A stretch of 64,000 nucleotides of DNA from JBOGXA01 sp050694175 (GTDB taxonomy: Bacteria > Actinomycetota > CADDZG01 > WHSQ01). How positions within the stretch are numbered: position 1 is the stretch's first letter; each line of letters starts with the position of its first letter. The translations under genes and the position numbers were made by a program. The notes beneath the pieces were generated by a model. The model saw only the letters and a program-made list of their open reading frames with translations, was not told where the DNA came from and made no database searches. This document shows, piece by piece, positions 35,560 to 44,157 of this stretch. The stretch lies in the NCBI GenBank assembly GCA_050694175.1, contig JBOGXA010000013.1, forward strand, positions 33,031 to 97,030. Direction: 5' to 3'.

Positions 35560-36716
35560 GCGGCCATGTCCTCTCCCTTGGCGAGGATGCGCAGCGGTCC
35601 CCGGCCGCGAGCCGCGGCGACGACATCGCGTTCGGCAGTGTTCGCCGTCTGCACCCAGGTGGCAGACCGTGCGATGACGAGTGCCGGTCGGCCCCCGGCG
35701 GAGGCGATGTGGTCGAGGGCCCCCGCAAGGTCGGCCGGGGTCGTGCCCGACGTGGTCGTCAGTACGACGACGACCGCATCACGTTCCGAGCGGGCCAGGG
35801 CACCGGCGACCGCGTGAGAGAGCGGGCTCTGCTCTGGCTTGCAGCCGGCCAGCCATTCGAGGATCTCGGGTGCCGGTGCATCGACGAGATGCTGAACGCC
35901 CGCGGGGCCCGTTCGAACCAGGTGCACGTCGTGGCCAGAACGGACGAGATGGCGGGCGATAGAAGCGGCCGCAGTCACAATCGCCTCGTATGGTGAATCC
36001 GGGGGCGTCCCGGCGTCGGCGCCGTGAATGAGCAGGGTCGGCCGCGGTGCCGCGACGTCTTCGAACTCACGGACTATGAGCGTCCCGGCCCGGGCGCTCG
36101 AGCGCCAGTGCACCGCTCGCCGAGGATCGCCGGGACGATAGTCGCGCACTCCCAGGTACTCGCCGGACGACGACCTCACCGCATGACCGCCCTCGCTCGC
36201 GTCCCCTCCGCCGGTGATCCACGACAGTGAGTCGAGCTCGACGGTCGGCGGGACGACGGTGATGGGAGACTCGACCGTCACCGTTCGCACGCTCGCTATG
36301 AAGCCGAATGGGGCTCCGCACGCGATGCGAACCTGTCCTCCGTCAAAGATGCCGCGGCGCGGCGCGTGTCGAGGTGCGCTCGATGTCGCCGATGTGCCGG
36401 GCGCTAGGCTCTCGCACATCACCGGGAAGGCGCTCGAGAGATCCTCGATACGCACCGGCGGTGTCGGCTTCGAGCCCCTGTTCGTAGCCGTGAGGGCGAC
36501 TTCGATGGCGTCGCCGGCCACCGCCCGTGAGGGGATCTGCCGCTCGATCCACAATGACGACAGCCGGTGGGGGACGAAAGCGGAGCCGAGGACCGCGCCG
36601 AGCACACCGACCGCGATCACGAACAACCAGCCCGCCTGCGCGCTTGCGGCGGCCAGCAGGATCATGGCGCCGACCGTCGTGACGACGATCCCCCTGCCGG
36701 TCGGCCGGCGGCTCAT
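35544..36716 (-). CDS. DUF58 domain protein, locus 1
   Basis: A 390-aa protein: two N-terminal helices (about 10-48), a beta-rich extracytoplasmic or cytoplasmic segment, then the DUF58 core SGEYLGVRDYRPGDPRRAVHWRSSARAG, LIVREFEDV and a von Willebrand A-like region. DUF58 proteins occur between MoxR ATPases and transglutaminase proteins and are thought to be MoxR clients. The start overlaps the moxR stop (ATGA). Confidence 0.88.
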   Translation of the reverse strand: MSRRPTGRGIVVTTVGAMILLAAASAQAGWLFVIAVGVLGAVLGSAFVPHRLSSLWIERQIPSRAVAGDAIEVALTATNRGSKPTPPVRIEDLSSAFPVMCESLAPGTSATSSAPRHAPRRGIFDGGQVRIACGAPFGFIASVRTVTVESPITVVPPTVELDSLSWITGGGDASEGGHAVRSSSGEYLGVRDYRPGDPRRAVHWRSSARAGTLIVREFEDVAAPRPTLLIHGADAGTPPDSPYEAIVTAAASIARHLVRSGHDVHLVRTGPAGVQHLVDAPAPEILEWLAGCKPEQSPLSHAVAGALARSERDAVVVVLTTTSGTTPADLAGALDHIASAGGRPALVIARSATWVQTANTAERDVVAAARGRGPLRILAKGEDMAACLAG

Positions 36717-37786
36717 CGCCGCAGTGGGCCGGTTACCGGAGCCGGAGTGCTCGTGAGTATTTCCGCTATCACATCGTCGGTGCGACCTGGCTCAAGGGAA
36801 CTGCCCACGCCGCTGGAGGCGGCGCGGGTACCGCTCCCGGCGGAGCCGTAGCGAAGCTCGGCGCGGGGGACGACCCGGTGGGCGAGGACGGGCACGGCCA
36901 GCGCTTTGACATCGTCGGGGACCATGAAATCGCGACCCTTGATGAGCGCGCGCGCCTGTGCGCACCGAACAAGGGTGATCGACGCACGCGGACTGGCTCC
37001 CAATTGCAAGCTGCTGTGCGACCGCGTGGCGTGAGTGATGGCGAGTGCGTAGTCGATCACGGATCCGGCGGCGTGTACCGAGGCCGCGGCCCGCTGTACG
37101 GCGACGACCTCGCGCGTCGTCAATACGGGTGCAAGATCATCGATTGGGTGGCCACCAAGCTGAGCGGCGATCACGTCGCGCTCGATCTCCAGCGGTACGT
37201 AACCCATGGCCATCGCGATGGCGAAGCGATCGAGCTGCCCCTCCGGCAGCGGGAACGTTCCGTGATGCTCGACCGGGTTCTGGGTGGCGACCACGAACAG
37301 GGGATGGGGGAGCTCGTGCCGGATGCCGTCCACAGTCGTGGCGTTCTCATCCATCGCCTCCAGGAGCGCGCTCTGAGTGCGCGGTGTCGTCCGATTGATC
37401 TCGTCGATGAGGACGACGTTGGCGAACAGGGGGCCGGGGACGAACTCGAAGCTCCCGTCGACCTGGTGGTAGACGGCGCTGCCGGTGATGTCTGCGGGCA
37501 GTAGGTCCGGTGTCGCCTGGATGCGCTTGAAGGTCCCGTCGATGGATCGGGCGAAGGCGCGGGCGAGCATCGTCTTGCCGACCCCCGGGACGTCGTCGAT
37601 GAGTAGATGGCCGCCGGCGAACAACGCGGTCGCGGCCGCGGTGACGGCATCGTCCACTCCCCTGATCACCCTCCGCACGTTGTCTATCAGTCGCCCCGCT
37701 GCCGCCACGGATTCGGTGAAGGGGGATTCGGAGGGCGCGGGCGGTGGCGGCGGCGTGGGGCGGTGCATCGTGTCGTGCACGGTCAT
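36713..37786 (-). CDS. MoxR-family AAA+ ATPase, locus 1
   Basis: A 357-aa MoxR ATPase: Walker A DDVPGVGKTMLARAF, sensor/Walker B VVLIDEINRTTPRTQSALLEAM, arginine finger region and VVATQNPVEHHGTFPLPEGQLDRF, LQLGASPRASI. MoxR ATPases act as chaperones for partner complexes. It is the first gene of the unit. Close to the C terminus, between RYGS and TDDVIAEIL, lie about 20 residues absent from the paralogue at 48772 (RGS then TEEDVLDGTL); these are encoded by a copy of the dispersed element in antisense. Confidence 0.9.
   Translation of the reverse strand: MTVHDTMHRPTPPPPPAPSESPFTESVAAAGRLIDNVRRVIRGVDDAVTAAATALFAGGHLLIDDVPGVGKTMLARAFARSIDGTFKRIQATPDLLPADITGSAVYHQVDGSFEFVPGPLFANVVLIDEINRTTPRTQSALLEAMDENATTVDGIRHELPHPLFVVATQNPVEHHGTFPLPEGQLDRFAIAMAMGYVPLEIERDVIAAQLGGHPIDDLAPVLTTREVVAVQRAAASVHAAGSVIDYALAITHATRSHSSLQLGASPRASITLVRCAQARALIKGRDFMVPDDVKALAVPVLAHRVVPRAELRYGSAGSGTRAASSGVGSSLEPGRTDDVIAEILTSTPAPVTGPLRR
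36794..36847 (+). repeat. dispersed stem-loop element, copy X (in moxR 1, shortened)
   Basis: A 54-nt copy, antisense to the host gene. It begins AAGGGAACTGCCC and ends CCGCTCCCGGCGGAGCC. Its last 27 bases differ from copy H by only one base. Part of the variable middle is missing, but the length stays a multiple of three. The comparison with the second moxR gene locates the insertion directly. Confidence 0.75.
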
Positions 37787-38104
37787 CGATCCCTCGTGGC
37801 GGTTCGTGGCGGCCGGTTCTTGCGCCGAGGAGGTGCCGGCGTCGCGCTGACGCGGGCACCTGCCTCGGTCTCTTTGTCTTTAGTTCGACCCCTGAGTCCC
37901 CGGTCTTGAGATCGCCCTTCTTGCCCATCTAGCCGATCCGGGGATTGTGGAGGCGGGCCGCAAGGGCCAGAGGTCGCGCTAAGCAGAGCAAGGGATGTGG
38001 AGTGCCCGCGTGCGCAAGCAGCGGGCCTCGACTTGCTGGAAAGAGTCGCTATTGGTTGATTGTCAAAAAGTGACTAGACCAAAAGGTCTCTGTGGCTTTC
38101 CCCC
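37787..38104. other. intergenic region upstream of moxR 1 and downstream of the cupin gene
   Basis: 318 bp with no convincing reading frame. It should contain the promoter of the moxR 1 operon (minus strand). It holds a 6-bp inverted repeat GCCCGC/GCGGGC (38004-38026) and the terminator of the cupin gene near 38065-38089. Nothing else was recognised. Confidence 0.5.
38065..38089 (-). terminator. possible weak intrinsic terminator of the cupin gene
   Basis: On the minus strand AGACC-TTTT-GGTCT (38089-38076) forms a 5-bp hairpin 16 bp after the cupin stop, followed six bases later by a run of five T. The stem is short, so termination would be weak. Confidence 0.4.
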
Positions 38105-38623
38105 CTAAAAACTGCAGTTGCCGGGATGTGGAGCATCGATTCTGGGAGAAGGTACGCCCGGTGGAATGTCGAAGTAGACCGGCCAAAACTCCACGTTGTC
38201 GGTTTTGCTGAGGTTGCGGGCGATGTGTATGGCGCCGCCCCCCCGGTCGACGAACGCTTCTCCAGGACCAAACGTGTGCGGCATGCACTTGGGATCGTCG
38301 CCGCGATAGAGAGTCAGCTCACCCGACTTGACCAGCACGATGACCGGCCCATAGTGGCTGTGCCATCCGGTGTGGCCGCCCGGGGCGATGACTACCTGCT
38401 GCACGGCCATATCCGACGGGTCCTCCATCTTGATGACATGCTGCCCGCCGTGACCGTCCAGCTTCATCTTTATTGACAGGTCCTCACCCTCTGGGAAGGC
38501 GGCCCGTGCATGGATGGGAGCCGAGATGATTCCCGACGAGGGTGTGGCGAGCGCCACACCCGCCGCGACCAGTAATGCACCAACTAACGCAACAACCGCG
38601 CCCAATGCGATCTTCCGCTTCAT
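38105..38623 (-). CDS. exported cupin-domain protein
   Basis: A 172-aa protein: a signal peptide (about 1-27, MKRKIALGAVVALVGALLVA), then a single cupin barrel with VVIAPGGHTGWHSHYGPVIVLVKSGELTLY (metal-ligand histidines) and PGEAFVDRGGGAIHIARN. Probably a small extracytoplasmic metal-binding or binding/sensing protein. The ATG at 38623 has the strongest ribosome-binding site in the window, AAAGGAGGTGA, 5 nt upstream. The longer frame extending to 38845 is not coding-like. Codon use is somewhat richer in A/T than in the neighbouring genes. Confidence 0.8.
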   Translation of the reverse strand: MKRKIALGAVVALVGALLVAAGVALATPSSGIISAPIHARAAFPEGEDLSIKMKLDGHGGQHVIKMEDPSDMAVQQVVIAPGGHTGWHSHYGPVIVLVKSGELTLYRGDDPKCMPHTFGPGEAFVDRGGGAIHIARNLSKTDNVEFWPVYFDIPPGVPSPRIDAPHPGNCSF

Positions 38624-39060
38624 GATTTTCACCTCCTTTCCTATGTCGACGTATTGATCCTGCTCGCCGGGAGGACGAGAATCCATCGTCCAGATGCCGT
38701 AGTTGATGTGCCGAACGACACCCCTGTCCCGGCGCGGTCCCGCAGAAGGGGGGGTCGCGGCTACAGAGAGGACGTTCCCCGTTCCTGGACCCTCTCCCCA
38801 GATCACTCTTGACGTTGGGCCGGGCCGGGGACTAATATCGAACATACGTTCGATCCGATGGCCGGTCTCTCCCCGGCCGCAGGCGGTCTCCCCGGCCCGC
38901 CGCCATCGATCGACGAGGGATCCGGCCGTGGATAACGACCGGGTGCCGACAACAGGGGCCCGAAGGACCCGCGACCGGCGCGCGCCCGCGCTCCGGGCGA
39001 GTCAATCGGGCCCCCTTATTTCCTTGAGTGGGTCGCGAGGTGGGGGCGGGGGACGGGCAG
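38624..39060 (+). other. intergenic region and long leader of the SOS mutasome operon
   Basis: 437 bp. The left part should carry the cupin promoter (minus strand). The right part holds the LexA-controlled promoter (38809-38853) and a leader of about 210 nt before the DUF6504 gene. A 25-codon ATG frame at 38858 and a GTG frame at 38928 exist in this leader but show no family features. No other structure was recognised. Confidence 0.5.
38809..38853 (+). promoter_or_regulatory. SOS promoter with consensus LexA box
   Basis: TTGACG (38809-38814) and TAATAT (38833-38838) form a -35/-10 pair with 18-bp spacing. TCGAACATACGTTCGA (38838-38853) is a perfect match to the actinobacterial LexA box TCGAAC-N4-GTTCGA and covers the end of the -10 box and the predicted start of transcription. 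LexA bound here should block the DUF6504-dnaE2-dinB operon until DNA damage. Confidence 0.9.
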
Positions 39061-39375
39061 GTGTCCAAGCGGTACGACGAGTCGATCGAGGTGACTGCGG
39101 ATCCCGTCGAAGTGAGCGCGCCGGTTGCCTTTACATGGCGAGGGCGGCGCTACGACATCGACCAGCGCCTCGAGTCGTGGCGAGAGGCGACCGAGACGTG
39201 GAACGGCGCGGGAGGGCGCGACCGGGAGTACTTCCGGGTCCTCGCTCATCCATCCGCCACGCTCGCGTCCGGGGACCTCGACGCGGACGGCTTCTTGTGC
39301 TCGTCCGGAGCCGTCTACGACGTCTACCGCGACCGGGTCGCGGGCGGATGGCGGCTGGCCCGGATATGGGACTGA
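39061..39375 (+). CDS. DUF6504 family protein of the mutasome operon
   Basis: A 104-aa protein: YDESIEVTADPVEVSAPVAF, TWRGRRYDIDQRLESWREA and YDVYRDRVAGGWRLARIWD. Proteins of this type lie next to dnaE2 and Y-family polymerase genes in actinobacteria, and their role is unknown. It is the first recognisable gene after the LexA box and lies 49 bp before dnaE2. The GTG at 39061 is preferred; a GTG at 39028 in frame is an alternative. Confidence 0.75.
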   Translation: MSKRYDESIEVTADPVEVSAPVAFTWRGRRYDIDQRLESWREATETWNGAGGRDREYFRVLAHPSATLASGDLDADGFLCSSGAVYDVYRDRVAGGWRLARIWD

Positions 39376-39424
39376 CGGTGCCCCCGGGGTCGAGTGTCCC
39401 TCACGTCCCGTATAGCCCGCCCAG

Positions 39425-42400
39425 ATGCACACTCACGCGCGGGACGGGGCCGGTGTGAGTGGCTTTGTGCACCTGCACTGCCACTCGTCGTGGTCGCTGC
39501 TCGACGGTGCGGTGCCGGCGGAGGCGCTGGCGCATCTTGCCGCCGAGCTCGGCTTCGAGGCCGTGGCCCTTACGGATCACGATGCCCTGACCGGTGCGGT
39601 CCGCTTTACCAAGGCGTGCCGGGACGCGGGAGTCAAGCCGATCTTCGGGGCCGAGCTGACGCTCGCAGGGGATCATCACGTCACCGTCATCGCCAGGGAC
39701 GCGACCGGCTACGCCAATCTGTGCCGGCTCGTCTCGGACGCCCACCTGGGTAACGAACGCAGGCAACCGCGCACGTCTCCGGAGGCGATCGCGGAGCGCT
39801 CGGATGGCACCTTCGTGCTCTCCGGGTGCGCGCGCTCGGAGGTAGCGAGTCTCGCCGCGGCCGGCCGCATCCCCCAGGCGATTGAAGCGGCCCGCAGGTG
39901 GCGCAGGGCGATCGGCGATGGCTACCGGATCGAGGTCTTCGACCACCGGGGCTATGGGCACCGGGCTCTGCGCGACCGGCTCCTCAAGATCGCCCATGAA
40001 GCCGGGGTGCAATCGGTCGCCACGAACAACGTTCACTATGCGATCCCCGAACATGCCGGAACGCACGAGGTGCTCCACGCGGTCCGTGAGATCGTCCCAC
40101 TGTCGGTGACGCACGCGCTGAGGGGGACGTCGGAGTACTACCTCAAGAGCGCGGCCGCGATGAGGGCGTTATTCGACGACGTCACAGACGCGTGCGACGA
40201 GACCGTGCGCATTGCTCAAGCGTGCGACTACGATCTCGATCTCGGCTCCTATCACTTCCCCGATTTCCCGATCCCGCGCGGGAAGACTCCGACCGGTCTC
40301 CTCGCGCACCGGTGCTACGAAGGAGTTCTCCGGCGATATGGGCGTGTTTCGAGCGCGGTCGACGACCGGCTGCAACACGAGCTGAGCGTCATCTTCCGCA
40401 TGGGCTTTGCGGCCTATTTCCTGCTTGTTGCCGACATCGTCGACCACGTCAGGTCCATGGGTATCAGATGCGCGTGCCGGGGGAGCGCCGCCGGATCGCT
40501 GGTGTGTTATGTGCTCGGGATCTCCGACGTCGATCCGGTGCGCTACGACCTGCTGTTCGAGCGATTCATCAACTTCCGGCGCGAGGAGCTCCCGGATATC
40601 GACGTCGACGTCGAGTCGCACCGGCGTGAAGAGGTCCTTTCCTACATCCTCGACACCTACGGGAGCGACCAGACCGCGATCTGCTGCATGGTCGACACTT
40701 TCCGGGCCCGTATGGCGATCCGCGACGTCGGTAAGGCGCTCGGGCTCCCCCCCGAGGAGATCGACACGGTCGCGACCTCGTTCCCGCGCATCGCGGCGCG
40801 CGATATCCCTGCGGCGGTGGAGCGATTGCCGGAGCTGGCCGGTACCAACCTGAGGGCCGGGCAGCTGGAGCAACTGTTCGAGCTATGCGCTGCCGTCGAC
40901 GGCTTTCCCCGCCATCTCGCCCTGCACCCCTCCGGGGTCATTCTGTCCTCGTCCGATCTCGCCGACCGCGTCCCGATGCAGGAGTCATTCAACGGCTTCA
41001 CCATGCTTCAGGCCGACAAGCACGACGTCGAGGATCTCGGCCTCGTCAAGCTCGACGTCCTGGGTGTGCGCATGCTGTCATCGATCGCTCATGCCCGAGA
41101 TGAGATCGAGCGCACCGAGGGCCGGCGCGTAAACCTCGACGCGCTGCCGGTCGACGACGACGCAACCTTCGAGCTGATCCGCAGCTCGCGCACACTCGGT
41201 TGCTTCCAGATCGAGTCGCCTGGGCAGCGTGAACTGCTGGCGCGCCTGCAGCCCAACTACTTCGAGGACCTCATCGTCGACATCTCGCTGTTTCGTCCCG
41301 GGCCCGTGCAGTCCGACATGGTCGGCCCCTACCTTCAGCGCCGCCACGGTTTCGAGCCGGTGCGCAACCCCCACCCCCGTCTCGAGCCGATCCTGAAAGA
41401 GACCAACGGGATAATCGTGTTCCACGAGCAGTTGATCAGAGTCATCGCGGCCGCGACCGGCTGTTCGCTGGACGACGCCGACTTCGTGCGCCGCCATCTG
41501 GACAGCGAGCGTCCGTCGCGCCCCGACGATCCCAATTCCCGTCCTGCACGAAGAGGTGTCGGCTCCGCCGAGAGCGGTATGAGCGCTGCCGGTCGGGACA
41601 TTCCAATTTTCCCTCCCGGCAGCGGTCGCAAGTCCCTCGACGGGCCACGCAGCAGCGTCCCCGTGGACAACGAAGTAGGGGAGTGGTTCGTCGAAAAGGC
41701 GATCGCCAACGGTTTCACCCCCTCCGAGGCCCACGAACTATGGCGAGAGGTGTTCGCGTTCGCGTCGTTCGGCTTCTGCAAGTCGCACGCGGCCGCGTTC
41801 GCCCTGCCGACGTACATCTCCGCATATCTAAAGGCGCATCACACGGCCGCGTTCATTGCCGGAGTCCTGACGCACGATCCCGGCATGTACCCGCGCCGGC
41901 TGATTGCCGCCGACGCCCGCAACTTCGGCATCCCCATCCTCCCCGTCGACGTCAATCGCTCGGCCGCCGCCTACCGCGTCGAGGGAACCGATCCCCGGGG
42001 GATCAGGCTGGCCCTGGCCGAGGTGCGCGACATATCCGCTGCCGAGGTCGACTCGATCCTTACCGCTCGCAGCACGGGTCCCTTTACTTCCCTCGAGGAC
42101 CTGTGGCGGCGGACCGAGCTGTCGCAGCCGGTGCTCGTCAATCTCATCCACACCGGGGCCCTCGATGGGATCGCCGGGGGACGGTCGCGGCGCGAGCTTC
42201 TGTGGGCCGCCGCCGAGCTGGCCTCGAAGCCCAAGGTCCGGGTGGGAGAGCAGCTCGCGCTGGCGCTGGATGATGCGATCGTCGAGAGCCTGCCCGACCT
42301 TCCCGCGTATACGCCGCTCGAGGAGGTCGAGGCCGAGCTCGAGATAACCGGAATCGACGGCCGGCGCCACATCATGGACCTCTACGGGGAGCTGCTCACG

Positions 42401-42868
42401 GAGATCGGCTGCCTCCCGGCGCGCGCCCTGTCCGGCGCGCGGAACCGCTCGCAGGTGTGGGTCGCGGGAGCCAAGGTCGCGAGTCAAACGCCGGCGATCC
42501 GCTCGGGCCAGCGAATCATCTTCGTGACGCTCGACGACCCGACCGGCCCGATCGACGTCACGGTCTTCGAGCGCGTTCAGGATCGCTGCGCCCGCACGGT
42601 GTTCCATTCGTGGCTGTTGCTGATAAAGGGAGAGCTGAGGAAACGCGGCGGCGCCTCATTCGTCCACAAGACGGATCCGACCAACACGGGTATCACGGTG
42701 GTGGTCGAGGATGCCTTCGACCTGGCCGAGCTGGCCCGGGACCGGTCCTCTGGGATGTCGGTCGCGGACGCCCTCGATAAGCAGCGAGCCCGGTGGACGA
42801 TCGGAGCAGAAACGATTCCGAGACGCCCGGCGCTGTGGCATTCGAGCGGCGGCAGCGCCGGCCGCTGA
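39425..42868 (+). CDS. dnaE2: error-prone DNA polymerase III alpha subunit DnaE2
   Basis: A 1147-aa C-family polymerase: PHP domain (HLHCHSSWSLLDGA ... LTDHDALTGAVRF), palm with ELPDIDVDVESHRREEVL (two catalytic Asp) and the third Asp in LVKLDVLG, fingers, helix-hairpin region and a C-terminal OB fold (RIIFVTLDDPTGPIDVTVFE). The PHP metal site and short C terminus fit DnaE2, which performs translesion synthesis in the SOS response. After FVRRHLDSE there are about 40-45 extra residues before EWFVEKAIANG; 26 of them are encoded by an antisense copy of the dispersed element. Confidence 0.93.
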   Translation: MHTHARDGAGVSGFVHLHCHSSWSLLDGAVPAEALAHLAAELGFEAVALTDHDALTGAVRFTKACRDAGVKPIFGAELTLAGDHHVTVIARDATGYANLCRLVSDAHLGNERRQPRTSPEAIAERSDGTFVLSGCARSEVASLAAAGRIPQAIEAARRWRRAIGDGYRIEVFDHRGYGHRALRDRLLKIAHEAGVQSVATNNVHYAIPEHAGTHEVLHAVREIVPLSVTHALRGTSEYYLKSAAAMRALFDDVTDACDETVRIAQACDYDLDLGSYHFPDFPIPRGKTPTGLLAHRCYEGVLRRYGRVSSAVDDRLQHELSVIFRMGFAAYFLLVADIVDHVRSMGIRCACRGSAAGSLVCYVLGISDVDPVRYDLLFERFINFRREELPDIDVDVESHRREEVLSYILDTYGSDQTAICCMVDTFRARMAIRDVGKALGLPPEEIDTVATSFPRIAARDIPAAVERLPELAGTNLRAGQLEQLFELCAAVDGFPRHLALHPSGVILSSSDLADRVPMQESFNGFTMLQADKHDVEDLGLVKLDVLGVRMLSSIAHARDEIERTEGRRVNLDALPVDDDATFELIRSSRTLGCFQIESPGQRELLARLQPNYFEDLIVDISLFRPGPVQSDMVGPYLQRRHGFEPVRNPHPRLEPILKETNGIIVFHEQLIRVIAAATGCSLDDADFVRRHLDSERPSRPDDPNSRPARRGVGSAESGMSAAGRDIPIFPPGSGRKSLDGPRSSVPVDNEVGEWFVEKAIANGFTPSEAHELWREVFAFASFGFCKSHAAAFALPTYISAYLKAHHTAAFIAGVLTHDPGMYPRRLIAADARNFGIPILPVDVNRSAAAYRVEGTDPRGIRLALAEVRDISAAEVDSILTARSTGPFTSLEDLWRRTELSQPVLVNLIHTGALDGIAGGRSRRELLWAAAELASKPKVRVGEQLALALDDAIVESLPDLPAYTPLEEVEAELEITGIDGRRHIMDLYGELLTEIGCLPARALSGARNRSQVWVAGAKVASQTPAIRSGQRIIFVTLDDPTGPIDVTVFERVQDRCARTVFHSWLLLIKGELRKRGGASFVHKTDPTNTGITVVVEDAFDLAELARDRSSGMSVADALDKQRARWTIGAETIPRRPALWHSSGGSAGR
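41561..41638 (-). repeat. dispersed stem-loop element, copy D (in dnaE2)
   Basis: A 78-nt copy, antisense to dnaE2. In its own orientation it begins GAGGGACTTGCG and ends CCGCTCTCGGCGGAGCC. The middle forms a 9-bp perfect stem, CGCTGCCGG (41584-41592) with CCGGCAGCG (41616-41624). It aligns with copy H without gaps, 50 of 78 identical, with the ends far more conserved than the core. Translated as part of dnaE2 it gives GSAESGMSAAGRDIPIF and following residues. Confidence 0.7.
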
Positions 42869-42879
42869 CCGTGTAAGCA

Positions 42880-42926
42880 TTCTTTCCGTGATCGACATGC
42901 CATCACCATGTGATTCTCGGAAAGAA
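42880..42926 (+). other. inverted repeat sequestering the dinB ribosome-binding region
   Basis: TTCTTTCCG (42880-42888) and CGGAAAGAA (42918-42926) are perfect 9-bp arms around a 29-nt loop. The right arm contains GGAAAG, the only purine-rich stretch before the dinB GTG at 42932, so the hairpin could limit dinB translation relative to dnaE2. Confidence 0.5.
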
Positions 42927-42931
42927 CGAAT

Positions 42932-44107
42932 GTGAGAGCGGCGCCCACGATCCTCCACGTCGACATGGACGCCTTCTACGCGTCGGTTGAGACCATCAAG
43001 GATCCTTCGCTGAAGGGCGTGCCGGTCGTCGTGGGTGGGCTCGGTGGGCGCGGGGTGGTCACCTCTGCTTCCTATGAGGCGAGAGCATTCGGCGTTCATT
43101 CCGCCATGCCGATCGTGCGTGCCCGACGCCTGTGTCCCCACGCCGTCTACCTCTCCAACGACTTCGATTCCTACCTCGATTACTCGCGCCGCATCCGCGA
43201 AGTCTTTGCTACGTTCACACCTCTGGTCGAGCCGCTCTCATTGGACGAAGCGTTTCTCGATGTCGTCGGTTCGCAGCGACTCTTTGGCGGCCCGGACGCG
43301 ATCGCTCGCACGATCAAGCGTTCGGTGGCGGACGTCGGATTGACGTGCACGGTCGGCGCGGCCCCCACCAAGTTCCTGGCCAAACTGGCATCGACGCGCG
43401 CCAAGCCCGACGGGCTCCTGGTGATAGAGCCGGATCGAGCCACCGAGTTCCTCCATCCCCTGCCGGTCGAGGCACTGTGGGGGGTGGGGGAGCATACGGC
43501 CGAGGCCCTGCGGCGGCTGGGGCTCAAGACAGTCGGTCATGTGGCATCGGTGTCTCGCCGCACACTCGAGCGGGCCCTCGGCGATGCGCTCGGCGCACAT
43601 CTCCACGAGCTTGCGAACGGGCGCGACGAGCGCCCGGTCGTCCCCCACGACCCGGCCAAGTCGGTGGGCTCGGAGAACACCTTCGCCGCCGACCTCGATG
43701 CGACCGATGCGATCCTCAGGGAGATCCTCCGGCTCAGCGATCGCACCGCCACTCGCCTCCGGGCGAAGGGATTGTGCGGGCGCACCATCACGCTGAAGGT
43801 GCGCTTCTCGAACTTCAGGACGATCACCCGTTCGCGCACCCTGGCCGGGGCCCTCGATACAACCCCCGAGATCTACGCCATCGCACGCGAGCTCTACCTC
43901 CGCCTCGACCCCAGCCGGCCGCGGATCAGGCTCCTCGGGGTCGCGATCTCCGGACTTGCCCCGGGCCCCCCGCGCCGTCAGCTCGATCTCCTCGCCCCCG
44001 GGCCCGGTTCCCGATGGGCAGAGGCGTCGCGAGCGATCGATGCGATCCGCACCCGGTTTGGAGATGCCGCGGTTGGCCCGGCAACGCTCATGGGCGACGA
44101 CCACTAG
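42932..44107 (+). CDS. dinB: DNA polymerase IV (Y family, DinB)
   Basis: A 391-aa Y-family polymerase: HVDMDAFYASVE (catalytic Asp11 and Asp13), SYEARAFGVHSAMP, PLSLDEAFLDV (catalytic Asp and Glu), GAAPTKFLAKLASTRAKPDG, a helix-hairpin-helix PLPVEALWGVGEHTAEALRR, and a little-finger domain. All catalytic residues are present, so this is an active polymerase and not the inactive ImuB type. It ends in a QLDLLAP-like segment that may be the beta-clamp motif (QLDLL). The GTG start follows dnaE2 by 63 bp in the same operon. Confidence 0.92.
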   Translation: MRAAPTILHVDMDAFYASVETIKDPSLKGVPVVVGGLGGRGVVTSASYEARAFGVHSAMPIVRARRLCPHAVYLSNDFDSYLDYSRRIREVFATFTPLVEPLSLDEAFLDVVGSQRLFGGPDAIARTIKRSVADVGLTCTVGAAPTKFLAKLASTRAKPDGLLVIEPDRATEFLHPLPVEALWGVGEHTAEALRRLGLKTVGHVASVSRRTLERALGDALGAHLHELANGRDERPVVPHDPAKSVGSENTFAADLDATDAILREILRLSDRTATRLRAKGLCGRTITLKVRFSNFRTITRSRTLAGALDTTPEIYAIARELYLRLDPSRPRIRLLGVAISGLAPGPPRRQLDLLAPGPGSRWAEASRAIDAIRTRFGDAAVGPATLMGDDH

Positions 44108-44142
44108 CGAGGACGTGGGCACTGGCAATTCCGGCGCCTACC

Positions 44143-44148
44143 TATACT
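44143..44148 (+). promoter_or_regulatory. -10 box before the DUF3040 gene
   Basis: TATACT ends 9 nt before the GTG at 44158, so a short or absent leader is expected. Confidence 0.5.
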
Positions 44149-44157
44149 TGTTGAACA

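Noticed and set aside
38858..38935. 25-codon ATG frame just after the LexA box as a first mutasome gene
   Set aside because: Pro/Gly-rich, no ribosome-binding site and no family similarity; more likely part of the leader.
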